Shown piece after piece: positions 16,454 to 24,685 of a stretch of 64,000 bases of DNA. The translations under genes and the position numbers were made by a program. The stretch is from Methanosphaerula palustris E1-9c (GTDB lineage Archaea; Halobacteriota; Methanomicrobia; Methanomicrobiales; Methanospirillaceae), in assembly GCF_000021965.1 (NCBI RefSeq), contig NC_011832.1:868001-932000 (forward strand), in the 5' to 3' direction. Numbering within the stretch: the stretch's first letter is position 1; each line of letters opens with the position of its first letter. A model generated the notes under the pieces. It saw only the letters and a program-made list of their open reading frames with translations. It searched no databases and was not told the DNA's origin.

Positions 16454-16475
16454 TAAGTAAGTGAGCGTTTACTTA
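16454..16475. promoter_or_regulatory. TetR-type operator, site 2
   Basis: A 22-bp palindrome: left arm TAAGTAA, centre GTGAGCGT, right arm TTACTTA. It matches site 1 at 16 or more positions. Centre-to-centre distance is ~43 bp, about four helical turns, so two dimers would bind one DNA face. Confidence 0.65.
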
Positions 16476-16553
16476 TCGGATTTTTTCCGGGCCCTGACAT
16501 CCGGGACAAGGGATGAAAGACGAGATGAAACCGCGATCAACGGGAGAAATACT

Positions 16554-17342
16554 ATGAAGATACTTGTCATCATGGGAAGCCCACGGAAGGGTAATACGTT
16601 CCGGGCATGTGAAGAGTTCCGTGAGATCCTGCAGCAGGATTGCGCAGCAGAATTTGAATACCTCTGGCTTAAGGATAGGCACCTGCTACCCTGCAAGGGA
16701 TGTCTTTCCTGTTTTAGCCGTGGAGAAGAAAAATGTCCCAACCGCGACGAAGTACCTACGTTAGAACAAAAATTGCTAGAGGCTGACGCCGTAGTCTTCG
16801 CATCACCGGTCTATGGTTTCAATGTGACCGGACTGATGAAGACCTTCATTGACCGCTTCAGCTATGTCTTCCATAGGCCCCGGTTCTTTGACAAAAAGGC
16901 ATTTGTTCTGGTAACGGCTGGTGTACTCGGGCTCAACGATGCTATCAGTTACCTGGAAAAGGTTGCCGGGTTATGGGGATTTGAAGTTGTGGGAACAACC
17001 GGGCTGATCATGACAAATGATAATCCGCCCCGTTCCCTTGCGGAAAAAAATAAAAAAATTCTGACGAAGGCCGCAAAGGAATTTTTAACCGCTTTACAAC
17101 GCAACAAACGAAAAAGTCCGGGAATTATGGATGTGATCGTATTCCATTCCGGGCGGGCGGCGTTCTCACAACTGGAAAAGGTATCACCCTTTGATTACCA
17201 GTACTGGAAAAATAAAGGTTGGTTTTCACCTGGCAGACAATATTTCGTCGACATACCAGTCAACCCATTATTCCTGGCGGCCGGGAGAATTGCTGGATGG
17301 ATGACGATACGACAGATTCGAAAGGATACTGTACTGGATTGA
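16554..17342 (+). CDS. NADPH-dependent FMN reductase-like flavoprotein
   Basis: 262 residues from ATG 16554, which has GGGAG at 16541-16545; an upstream in-frame GTG at 16461 would put the operator inside the gene and is rejected. Flavodoxin-like fold: ILVIMGSPRKGNTFRACEEF binds the FMN phosphate, FASPVYGFNVTGLMKTFIDR is the second flavin loop. CKGCLSC and a following C (EEKCPNRDEV) resemble the iron-sulfur flavoproteins of methanogens, though the classic compact CX2CX2CX4-7C motif is not complete. Likely an oxidative-stress or quinone-type reductase controlled by the TetR protein upstream. Confidence 0.85.
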   Translation: MKILVIMGSPRKGNTFRACEEFREILQQDCAAEFEYLWLKDRHLLPCKGCLSCFSRGEEKCPNRDEVPTLEQKLLEADAVVFASPVYGFNVTGLMKTFIDRFSYVFHRPRFFDKKAFVLVTAGVLGLNDAISYLEKVAGLWGFEVVGTTGLIMTNDNPPRSLAEKNKKILTKAAKEFLTALQRNKRKSPGIMDVIVFHSGRAAFSQLEKVSPFDYQYWKNKGWFSPGRQYFVDIPVNPLFLAAGRIAGWMTIRQIRKDTVLD

Positions 17343-17609
17343 CAACGTGGATGGTTCAGGTGCATCTTCGTAAATTATTTAATATCGGTCCGCCTCACGT
17401 ATATGTCCCGACCCTTCCATACAGGCCATTCATCAGTGCCCTCAGTACCATGGATGAAACGACGGCCTCGGTACCAACCCGGTTCCGGGTCCGCTCAATC
17501 AGTGCAAACCCGACCCCACCCTCATCTGCATCCCAGGCACTGCCCTCTTTTTATATATCCCTGGATGAGGAAGAGAGTAAGTCCCCGCTGATCATTCTCC
17601 GATGGAGAA

Positions 17610-17647
17610 ATTTCAGGAGTGGATTCCGGAAAATCCACTCCTGAAAT
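17610..17647. repeat. Perfect 16-bp inverted repeat
   Basis: ATTTCAGGAGTGGATT at 17610-17625 pairs fully with AATCCACTCCTGAAAT at 17632-17647 around a 6-nt loop. It lies in a gene-free stretch (17343-17722), between the flavoprotein gene on the plus strand and a minus-strand relic, so a bidirectional transcription end or a protein site are both possible. Confidence 0.7.
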
Positions 17648-17722
17648 ATTCGGCAGTGGAAATGGTGTCAATACCCAAAGATATTCTTCGAACTTGGTCC
17701 CGGAATTTCAGGCAGAGGAGCC

Positions 17723-18001
17723 CTACGATCCCGATCGATGCGTCCCGATGCCCACCTCCTGCTGGAAGGGACTGCCGGTCGCCCACCCGATCGATTCAGC
17801 GACCCGGTCGGCGAAGAGCAGGTGGCCGATTCCGCCCCAGATCATGGAGAGGCCGAGGCCGCAGACGAGCTGCCACATCAGGACGATCTCCAGTCTTCGG
17901 TGCGCATCAGCAGTCTTCCGCTCTTTTGCCAGGTGCAGCAGGGCGACGACTGCCCCAATTAGTGGAAAGAGAAACGTCCAGATGATCTCAAAAAGATTCA
18001 A
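17723..18001 (-). pseudogene. Truncated small membrane protein (DUF6790-like)
   Basis: 92 residues with about three hydrophobic helices: IIWTFLFPLIGAVVALLHL, a second from WQLVCGLGLSMIWGGIGHLL, then FADRVAESIGWATGSPFQQE. The last segment is a recognisable signature of a family of four-helix membrane proteins of ~150 residues. Here the frame runs out straight after it (VGIGTHRSGS), so the C-terminal third is missing. Confidence 0.55.
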
Positions 18002-18090
18002 TGGTGGAACTGAAGATGGACGAAAACGTAACGCTGCTGTTCTGATCCTGCGTTAAGATCCCGCTTCCTTCAACAACGATCCGGGGTATG

Positions 18091-18154
18091 AGGGATCCCC
18101 TTCAGAACAGGGATCCCTGGTACCCCCCTGGAATCATCATTCTGGATTCCAGGG
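18091..18154 (-). terminator. Tandem stem-loops downstream of the Kelch/PKD gene
   Basis: Two hairpins lie just past the stop of the minus-strand gene: AGGGATCCC 18091-18099 with GGGATCCCT 18110-18118, and CCCTGGAATC 18126-18135 with GATTCCAGGG 18145-18154. Both stems are perfect. Position suggests transcript end formation or 3' protection. Confidence 0.55.
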
Positions 18155-18171
18155 AGGTTCCGGATAAATCC

Positions 18172-19638
18172 TTACAGTGCGTTGAACACTATCACGACAT
18201 CATCGAAATCGATCCGGCCGTTCCTGTTGAAGTCAAAGGCTCTGACCGGTTCATTGTCGGCTATCCAGTCCATCTGGTTGAAGAAGAGGACTACGTCGTT
18301 GAAATTCAGAACCCCATTGCCGTCGATATCCTCATAGAGCCCGTCGTTGTTGAGGTCCCGGGGGGCGGTTACCGACGGGGGTACCGGTTGCATCGGAGAG
18401 ACGATGGCCGAGACCTTTTGTGTACTGCTGAATCCTGCGGCATTGAACGCCTGCAATGTTGCCGAGTAGATTCCCACGGTGGTATAGGTGTGCGACGGAC
18501 TCTGTTGTGACGATCCAGCGGGTTGGAGCCGCCACGTGTCGTTCCGGATGGTGGAGTCGTCCAAACCGCCCATGAGTACGATACTTCCGTCCGGCATCGC
18601 TACGCTGGTGTGATGGAATCTTCCCGACCAACCGGCATTTTGTACCTGCGCCCATGTTTCGCCCTTGTCGGTCGACCGCCACAGATCGTTCAACAGGGCG
18701 GTGTCGTTCAAACCTCCCATGAGTACGATGCTCCCGTCCGGCATCACTACGCTGCTGTGACTGTACCGTGCCGACCACCCGGAACTCGCGTTCACGAGCG
18801 TCCACGTTCTGCCGTTATCAGTCGACCGCCATACGTCGTTCAGGGGGGTGGTGTCGTCCCAACCGCCCATGAGTACGATGCTTCCGTCCGGCATCGCGAC
18901 CGCTGTCTGGCAGTCCCGCTCAGACCATCCGGAGTTCGGGTTCATCAGCGTCCAGGTTTTGCCGTCATCAGTCGACCTCCACGTATCATTTGTGAGATTC
19001 CCGCTCTCATCCCTACCGCCCGCGAGTACGATGCTTCCGTCCGGCATCGCTACACTGCTGTGATAGAATCTTCCTGACCACCCGGAGTTCGCGTTCATCA
19101 GCGTCCATGTAGCGCCGTCATCGGTCGACCTCCATGTGTCGTTCATATAGGTGGATTCATTACCACCGCCCATGAGTACGATGCTTCCGTCCGGCATCGC
19201 TACGCTGCTCAGTCCGGCCCTTGCCGGCCACCCGGAACTCGCGTTCATCAGCGTCCACGTAGCGCCGTTATCGATCGACCTCCATGTATCATTCAAAATG
19301 GCTCTTGATTCATTACTATAGCCTCCCATGAGTACGATGCTCCCATCCGGCATTACCACGCTGCTGTGACTGAATCTTTCCGACCACCCGGAATGTGCAT
19401 TCTGCTGCGTCCACGGTTGGGTATACGTCTCATCACCGAAGAACCATGACCAGCCGGTTGGACTGCCGGTCGATGTATCGGTGAAGTTGACGGTCAGGGG
19501 TACAGTGCCGTTGATCGGCGTGCTGCTGAATGCTGCTGTCGGGGCACCAGCAGCGCTGACCGTGCCGACTAGCAGCAGAAGAACAGTGATTAACAGACAT
19601 GCCGTCATCAGAGGCATGTTCTTCGGATGATATATCAT
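18172..19638 (-). CDS. Secreted Kelch-type propeller nested in a PKD domain, with dockerin-like C-terminus
   Basis: 488 residues with an N-terminal signal segment (TACLLITVLLLLVGTVSA). Residues ~32-70 start a PKD domain (FSSTPINGTVPLTVNFTDTS, WSWFFGDE). Six units of ~53 residues follow, each with MPDGSIVLMGG and NDTWRSTD, a Kelch-like six-bladed propeller. After them SPSHTYTTVGIYSATLQAFN supplies the rest of the same PKD fold, so the propeller appears to sit in a PKD loop. Residues ~428-488 carry two EF-hand-like calcium loops (DIDGNGVLNFNDV, DFNRNGRIDFDDV), a dockerin-type module also found on the beta-helix protein at 51060. Likely a surface or extracellular adhesion protein. Confidence 0.88.
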   Translation of the reverse strand: MIYHPKNMPLMTACLLITVLLLLVGTVSAAGAPTAAFSSTPINGTVPLTVNFTDTSTGSPTGWSWFFGDETYTQPWTQQNAHSGWSERFSHSSVVMPDGSIVLMGGYSNESRAILNDTWRSIDNGATWTLMNASSGWPARAGLSSVAMPDGSIVLMGGGNESTYMNDTWRSTDDGATWTLMNANSGWSGRFYHSSVAMPDGSIVLAGGRDESGNLTNDTWRSTDDGKTWTLMNPNSGWSERDCQTAVAMPDGSIVLMGGWDDTTPLNDVWRSTDNGRTWTLVNASSGWSARYSHSSVVMPDGSIVLMGGLNDTALLNDLWRSTDKGETWAQVQNAGWSGRFHHTSVAMPDGSIVLMGGLDDSTIRNDTWRLQPAGSSQQSPSHTYTTVGIYSATLQAFNAAGFSSTQKVSAIVSPMQPVPPSVTAPRDLNNDGLYEDIDGNGVLNFNDVVLFFNQMDWIADNEPVRAFDFNRNGRIDFDDVVIVFNAL

Positions 19639-19902
19639 AGGGATTGAATGGAATCCAGGATAGATATATATTATTCCGGATTTCGTGATGGTGCGTAAAA
19701 CCCGAGTAGATCCTCATGTCGGAGAAATGGGTGTTCTCTACGAGATTTGCTTTTGAAGACGATGCCTGATTGAGAGACGGATCGTGAGGAATGGATGCGG
19801 AAAAGAGAAAGTCCGCGTTCCTCCTGGTGCGGTCAGGGGGGACCATCCCCCGATCACTTCCACTCCCTGCGAGGAGGGCCGGCGGTGTTCAGATCTCCTG
19901 TA

Positions 19903-21645
19903 TCAGGCGACTCGCTGTATCCTTCCGTCGACGGTTCTGTTCACCGGCTGGGGGAGCGATCCGATATAGTCTGTCAGGGCATCGATATCCTCCTGGCCGA
20001 ACGTGACGTTCTTCCCTTCGGTGAAGGTCGTGTAACCGTCACCGCCGGTGGCGAGGAAATCATCCGTCGCAACGGTGTAGGTCGCGTTCAGGTCGAGCGG
20101 AAGATCATGTACCGTCACATTCGTCACCCTGCTGCCGGCAGGTCTGGCTGCATCATAGGAATACACCAGCCCTGAGACCATGAGATTGTGCGGGGGAAGG
20201 GGCTCCTGCCACTGCTCTTCAAGGATCTGCCGGATCTGGTCGCCGGTCATGGTCATCGACACGACCGTGTCGGCGAAGGGCTGGACTGAATAGAGGTTGC
20301 CCCAGGTGATCGTTCCTCTTGTAAGATCGGCCCGAATCGACCCGGCGCTCACGAACCCCACATCCGCCTTCATCGAGTTCCGGAATTCATCTGCGATCAG
20401 GTCCCCGAGCGCTGATTCCCCTGCTGGGTTCTGATCCCGGGTGATATTTTCGGCTGCTTCACCGATTGTTCGGTTCACGATCGGTGCGATCGTCTTCTCA
20501 TCGTCGGCCAGGAACGCAGCGGTGGCGGGGTCCGGGCTGGTGCCCGGGGACTGATCCGCATAGACCGGGACGATCCGTGCGGATTTGTTCGTGATCTCCC
20601 TGCCTGTCCGGTCGATCGTGAGGTCGACATCGGCGAAGCCCGTGCTGTACATGTATGCCTGGGTGACGAGCACCTGGTTTCCGCCGGCGTTCTTCAGATA
20701 AGCGTTGGTGAACTCATGCGTATGACCGGAGAGGACCACGTCGACATCGCTGTCGAGCCGGGGGATGATCTCGGCCACCCGCCCGGTCACGGTTCCGTTC
20801 GCCTGGGTGGGACCGTCGTAGGGGGTCTGGTTGCCGCCCTCGTGCAGGAGGACGACGATCGCATGGACGCCCTGCTGCTGAATCTCCGGGATGTACCGAT
20901 TGATGGAGTCGGCTTCATCCAGGAAGGTCACATCCTTGATGGCGTCAGCTTTCTGAACGAGGGGGGTGTTCATCGTATCCGCACCGATGAACGCAATGGG
21001 GACCCCGCTGACGTTTTTGATCGTATAGGGCGGGAGGACGGTGGTGTTGTTGGCCTTCCAGACCACGTTCGCCGAGACATAGGTGGAGTTCGAGGCGGGA
21101 TACGGGTCGACGAGGTGGGTGATGTTGCTCGTTCCATCTCCGCCACCGATCATTCTCATCAGTTCCGATGTCCCTTTATCGAACTCGTGGTTGCCGAGTG
21201 TCGCTACGATCGTACTGTTGTGTATTGCAGAGAGCGGGGTGCCGGTGCTGTTCTGCCCTGCTAGGGAGTCGAAGAAGAGCATCGTCGGCTCGTCGAGGAG
21301 GAGCCCGGACTCGGGAGGCGAGGCTCCGATGATATCCCCGGGCAGGGCGATGATGGTGCCGTCGGCCTTCTCCGATGCCATCGTTGCATTCAGATAGGAG
21401 GCCAGGACCGGCGCACTGCCGGCCTGCCGTTTATTCAGTTTCTGTCCGGGGGGCAGCTGCCCGTGAAAATCGTTGACCGCGAGGATCTTCACGTGGACGG
21501 TTGCACTGGTCTGCGGTGTCGTCACCGGACCGGCCGGATGCCCGGCGAGAAGGATCGGTGTCAGGATGAGGAGCCCGAGGATGCAGAGTCCGATGAGGAA
21601 CTGCAGGCTGTTCGGGATCGTGTTCTGCCGGGGTTCAGGCGTCAT
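19903..21645 (-). CDS. Secreted 5'-nucleotidase / 2',3'-cyclic phosphodiesterase, copy 1
   Basis: 580 residues, UshA type. One N-terminal membrane segment (FLIGLCILGLLILTPILLAG, residues ~17-36) exports or anchors it. The metallophosphoesterase domain shows all motifs: NDFHG (D59, H61), PGDIIG (D104), GNHEFDKG (N152, catalytic H153), LLHEGG (H269) and GHTHEF (H308, H310). The C-terminal nucleotide-binding domain carries GDLIADEFRN, VSAGSIRADL and a final TGGDGYTTF. It would release phosphate from extracellular nucleotides. A paralogue of the same length lies at 32528-34270, and ~50 bp upstream of both genes are also alike, so the duplication took the promoter along. Confidence 0.95.
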   Translation of the reverse strand: MTPEPRQNTIPNSLQFLIGLCILGLLILTPILLAGHPAGPVTTPQTSATVHVKILAVNDFHGQLPPGQKLNKRQAGSAPVLASYLNATMASEKADGTIIALPGDIIGASPPESGLLLDEPTMLFFDSLAGQNSTGTPLSAIHNSTIVATLGNHEFDKGTSELMRMIGGGDGTSNITHLVDPYPASNSTYVSANVVWKANNTTVLPPYTIKNVSGVPIAFIGADTMNTPLVQKADAIKDVTFLDEADSINRYIPEIQQQGVHAIVVLLHEGGNQTPYDGPTQANGTVTGRVAEIIPRLDSDVDVVLSGHTHEFTNAYLKNAGGNQVLVTQAYMYSTGFADVDLTIDRTGREITNKSARIVPVYADQSPGTSPDPATAAFLADDEKTIAPIVNRTIGEAAENITRDQNPAGESALGDLIADEFRNSMKADVGFVSAGSIRADLTRGTITWGNLYSVQPFADTVVSMTMTGDQIRQILEEQWQEPLPPHNLMVSGLVYSYDAARPAGSRVTNVTVHDLPLDLNATYTVATDDFLATGGDGYTTFTEGKNVTFGQEDIDALTDYIGSLPQPVNRTVDGRIQRVA

Positions 21646-21787
21646 AATTATGAAACTTTGGCAGGTAATGGGATAATTGTTGTGTTCTCTGGTAAGAGGG
21701 AATAATCAGGATGGTACCGTGAAGATGCTCGTGGTGAAGTCATCCCTTATTTGTTCAAAATTTAATATACGGTTTTATCAAAAAAGC

Positions 21788-21807
21788 GTATATATTTAAA
21801 TATATTT
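21788..21807 (+). promoter_or_regulatory. Likely TATA-box region of the recombinase gene
   Basis: GTATATATTTAAATATATTT, 17-37 bp before the ATG at 21825, is an archaeal TATA-like run. It fits a short-leader or leaderless transcript. The exact box cannot be pinned by eye. Confidence 0.4.
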
Positions 21808-21824
21808 TGGGCTAACTGGTATTC

Positions 21825-22469
21825 ATGGCACATCAGTTACATGGAGTCAGGATACTGACCCCCCGGGAGTACGAAGCTCTGCTCAGTCAGATCCATAAAT
21901 CATCTCTGGTGAAGCTCGTTCGAGTCCTCATGCTAACCGGCATGCGGTATGAGGAGGTACTGAAACTGAAGGCGAACCCGGACCACTTCAGCGAGGCTGA
22001 ACGGTCTGTCTGGGTCAAGTCCGGGAAACTGAAGGCGAAGAGTCCTGAGCGATACGTGCCGCTGACTGAGGCAGGCACCCTGGCGGTGAAGGCATTTCTG
22101 GCCGATAAGCGAACCATCTATCCCGCAGCATCGGTGATGAGTAAAAATCTCACGTCGTGGGCTGTAAAGGCAGAACTGACACCGATCCTTGCGGGCCAGA
22201 TGAAGGACCTGTCCGGAGCAAACGTCGGCAAGGAGAGAAAGAATGTGTACGGCATGTCGGTGAAAATCTTCCGGCGCAGCTGGGAGAACTGGCTCCTGAT
22301 GATCTATCCTGACCGGACCATGGACATTATGAAAGCGCAGGGGCATGACGTGATGTCCTCCTCCAACCACTATGCCGGCGCTGTATTCTCTGCCAACGAT
22401 GTCGAACGGATCAGAGCGTATGTTGCCGATTGGCAGCCGTCTTTCAGACCGCGTGCAGTGAGTGACTGA
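21825..22469 (+). CDS. Small tyrosine recombinase-like integrase
   Basis: 214 residues, shorter than normal phage or XerCD integrases (~300), with only the catalytic domain. Visible elements: VLMLTGMRYEEVLKLK (first catalytic Arg), a lysine in GKLKAKSPERYVPLT, KIFRRSWENW where the usual HxxR reads KxxR, then QGHDVMSSSNHYAG, which gives the second His box and the Tyr nucleophile. The N-terminal core-binding domain is missing. No att-type repeats or other phage genes adjoin it, so it may be a solitary remnant or a domesticated recombinase. Confidence 0.75.
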   Translation: MAHQLHGVRILTPREYEALLSQIHKSSLVKLVRVLMLTGMRYEEVLKLKANPDHFSEAERSVWVKSGKLKAKSPERYVPLTEAGTLAVKAFLADKRTIYPAASVMSKNLTSWAVKAELTPILAGQMKDLSGANVGKERKNVYGMSVKIFRRSWENWLLMIYPDRTMDIMKAQGHDVMSSSNHYAGAVFSANDVERIRAYVADWQPSFRPRAVSD

Positions 22470-22529
22470 GCGATCCGGGGGGTTTGGGCCGGCTCCCTTT
22501 TTTCCCTGTACCGGCTCTTGCAGAATACT

Positions 22530-22672
22530 TCCCCCTGCAGGAGACCCTCGAAGGGTTCTGGATGGATGATACAAACCGGGAGGCCGCAACCTGGACTGAA
22601 CACCGGAATACCACTACTGTTATGCTTGCGGTCAGCCTCGCTCTGGACGGGTTTCTGGAGATCTGACCGCTT
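22530..22672. repeat. Repeat C, copy 1
   Basis: About 140 bp that also occurs at 38660-38807: shared blocks GATACAAACCGGGAGGCCGCA, then CTGGACTGAACACCGG, GTCAGCCTCGCTC/GCCAGCCTCGCTC and GGGTTTCTGGAGATCTG. Both copies lie directly downstream of a RibD/DHFR-type reductase gene or its relic on the minus strand, so repeat and gene were copied as a block. Confidence 0.8.
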
Positions 22673-22673
22673 T

Positions 22674-23005
22674 TTCTCTCCGGGTCTCCTGGATGTGTTT
22701 GGTGAGCGGACCGTGCCAGAATTCTGTCCGGTCTCCAGCCAGAGGCAGAGCTCTGCTGGTGAGAATGTAGTTCTTCAGGCCCCCGTGATGAGTCGTTCCG
22801 GGTGGGCGAATGACTGCTCATACGTTCGAGCTCCACTGCAGTTCAGATATTTTTGATAAATCCTGGTACCTGTAATCCCCGTCACCGGGGGTGAATGGAT
22901 CGAGCCAGGAGCTATCGTCATCCTTACGTGCGGCGAACTCGTCAAGACTTGTTGCGATGTAGACGATGACCATTCCCGTATACTGTCGAGTGAGTATGCC
23001 GGCCA
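22674..23005 (-). pseudogene. Decayed copy of the RibD/DHFR-type reductase at 38912
   Basis: Plus-strand bases match the gene at 38912-39454 in order: GAGCGGACCGTGCCAGA, GAGAATGTAGTTCTTCA, GATGAGTCGTTCCGGGTGGG, GGATCGAGCCAGGAG and CTTGTTGCGATGTAGACGATGACC. On the minus strand this reads VIVYIATSLDEFAARKDDDS and SWLDPF at the N-terminus, then a frameshift and a deletion that remove the central and C-terminal part. Confidence 0.85.
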
Positions 23006-23187
23006 ATAATATAATCCAGAATATAATCCTGAATCCGGCACGCGGGGTGTGGAGCCGGCTCGCTTATGAGAGGAGGCGGTGGCGGTGTTTTGGATGGAAA
23101 AATGATGGTACAATATGGCGCTGTATTGGTGAATTATTATTTCAGGTATAAGGAGTGGTTTTTAACATGGCGAGACTCGGAAAAAAA

Positions 23188-23222
23188 TGACCGATAACAA
23201 CTTGCGATCATCATACCTATCT
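23188..23222 (+). repeat. 35-bp leader repeat upstream of the degenerate TBP gene
   Basis: Bases 23188-23222 are identical to 23705-23739. Both end a few bases before a start codon (23230 and 23747). This is the promoter/leader half of a tandem gene duplication with a 517-bp period. The preceding 23006-23187 shows no gene. Confidence 0.85.
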
Positions 23223-23229
23223 GACTCTC

Positions 23230-23571
23230 ATGAATGAAGAAAAATCTCAGTCTCCTGAGGTTGAGAACATTGTTGATTCAGAATCTATCTCCGATACCAT
23301 CGATCTCGAGGTAATTTCCACGAAAATCTTTACGGGAGGGCTGACACTCAACACAGTGTCATCTCTTCTGGTATATCGACAGGATCTCAAACTTACATCT
23401 GAATCTATGGATTACGCTGCTCTGGTGATAACATCCATTGAAGAGAAAGAGGACGGATCGATTTCGGTTAATCCTCTCGCTCTTGCAGCTACATCGATGG
23501 ATCATGTCAGTCAATTTTCCGGGATTGTTGAGTGGATCCAACTCCGGTTCCTTCCTCTGCCAGGTACCTGA
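23230..23571 (+). pseudogene. Degenerate TATA-binding protein paralogue
   Basis: 113 residues. Residues 1-30 parallel the intact TBP at 23747 (NEEKSQSPEVENIVDSESIS against SEEKFQSPKIENIVASGSIA, both followed by IDLE), and the upstream 35 bp are identical. A weak LLVYRQDLKLTS segment parallels the TBP VYR-D-PK loop. After that similarity is lost, and the second TBP repeat is missing. Either a decaying duplicate or a short protein that could still compete; decay is more likely. Confidence 0.6.
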
Positions 23572-23704
23572 GCCGGTTCCTGATAGATTGTAACGAGTGA
23601 ATGGATATTTTCGTTTATCTTTATCACGGGGTATCGAATCCTGGAAGTACCTTTTTTTGGTTTTCGGTATGATTCTCGAGAGTAGTGCCCTTGACCTGAC
23701 CCTT

Positions 23705-23739
23705 TGACCGATAACAACTTGCGATCATCATACCTATCT
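23705..23739 (+). repeat. 35-bp leader repeat upstream of the intact TBP gene
   Basis: Identical to 23188-23222; see that entry. It ends 7 bp before the ATG at 23747. Confidence 0.85.
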
Positions 23740-23746
23740 AATCTTC

Positions 23747-24298
23747 ATGAGTGAAGAAAAATTTCAGTCTCCTAAGATCGAGAATATCGTTGCTTCGGGA
23801 TCTATCGCTGATTCTATCGATCTTGAGATGCTCTCTGCTAAACTGGAAAACTGCGACCTCAATACAAAACGATTTCCTGGAGCAGTATTCCGACTTCAAA
23901 AACCCAAAATCGCGGTACTCATATTTTCTTCCGGAAAGGTAGTAATAACTGGCGCCAGAAGCCACGAGGATTTACTCCAGGGTCAGGAGATTCTCATTCA
24001 GACAATGAAAGATGCTGGAGTCATCTGTCATGATACGCCGGATGTGGCTGTTACAAATATGGTCTGTTCGTATGACCTCGGAAAGTACATTAACCTGAAT
24101 AAGGTAGTTATTACGCTTAACCTGGAAAATATCGAGTACGAACCGGAACAGTTTCCCGGGTTAGTATATCGTATATCTGATCCAAAAATTGTTGCTCTTC
24201 TCTTTTCATCAGGAAAAATAATTCTGACGGGGGGGAAAACTATGGAAAATATTGAGAGAGGAGTTGCATTCCTTGAACAAATGTTAGGGAATATTTAA
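23747..24298 (+). CDS. tbp: TATA-box-binding protein (TBP)
   Basis: 183 residues, the archaeal TBP length. Two imperfect saddle repeats: IENIVASGSIADSIDLEML, RFPGAVFRLQKPKIAVLIFS and SGKVVITGARSHED in the first; VTNMVCSYDLGKYINLNKVV, QFPGLVYRISDPKIVALLFS and SGKIILTGGKTMEN in the second. It binds promoter TATA boxes with TFB to recruit RNA polymerase. Some first-repeat positions depart from the TBP consensus (AVFRLQKPK in place of LVYR-DPK) and the usual acidic C-terminal tail is absent. AT-rich neighbours and a decayed tandem copy suggest this is an accessory TBP, not the housekeeping one. Confidence 0.93.
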   Translation: MSEEKFQSPKIENIVASGSIADSIDLEMLSAKLENCDLNTKRFPGAVFRLQKPKIAVLIFSSGKVVITGARSHEDLLQGQEILIQTMKDAGVICHDTPDVAVTNMVCSYDLGKYINLNKVVITLNLENIEYEPEQFPGLVYRISDPKIVALLFSSGKIILTGGKTMENIERGVAFLEQMLGNI

Positions 24299-24685
24299 TT
24301 GTAGTATTTGGAATGAAATCTCGATACCATTCATTCTCTCACTCCATCAATATTCACGAGAGTACACAAATCCATCATCTATATTGATGTAGATGAGGGT
24401 ACCTGGATGTGTTATGAGAGGGTTTCAACAGAGCCGAAAAAAGGTGATTAATATCCAAGGTTCAAAAAAACGAAGAAATACCAATACCTGCCCTGGTCGT
24501 ACTAAGGTCGCAACGCGTTTTTTAGAATTCTTCGTAATTTAATGGTACAATAGTGATAATGAAATGAAAAGTGAGTGAATTGAACCAAAATTTCTTTTGA
24601 CAAGGGTTTATTCCTTATCACCGGCACAAACGATGCGAAGCGATAATACATTTTTTTATGAATCAGAACGAAATGGAACGATTCA
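24299..24685. other. AT-rich intergenic stretch with a possible IS end
   Basis: No gene. AGAGGGTTTCAACAGAGCCG at 24418-24437 nearly repeats AGAGGGTTTCAACAGAACCG at 29909-29928 near a transposase relic, so it may be a stranded terminal inverted repeat. Confidence 0.35.

Noticed and set aside
18400-19400. Periodic DNA repeats as a satellite or CRISPR-like array
   Set aside because: The ~156-160-bp period is explained by the six Kelch-type blades encoded on the minus strand.
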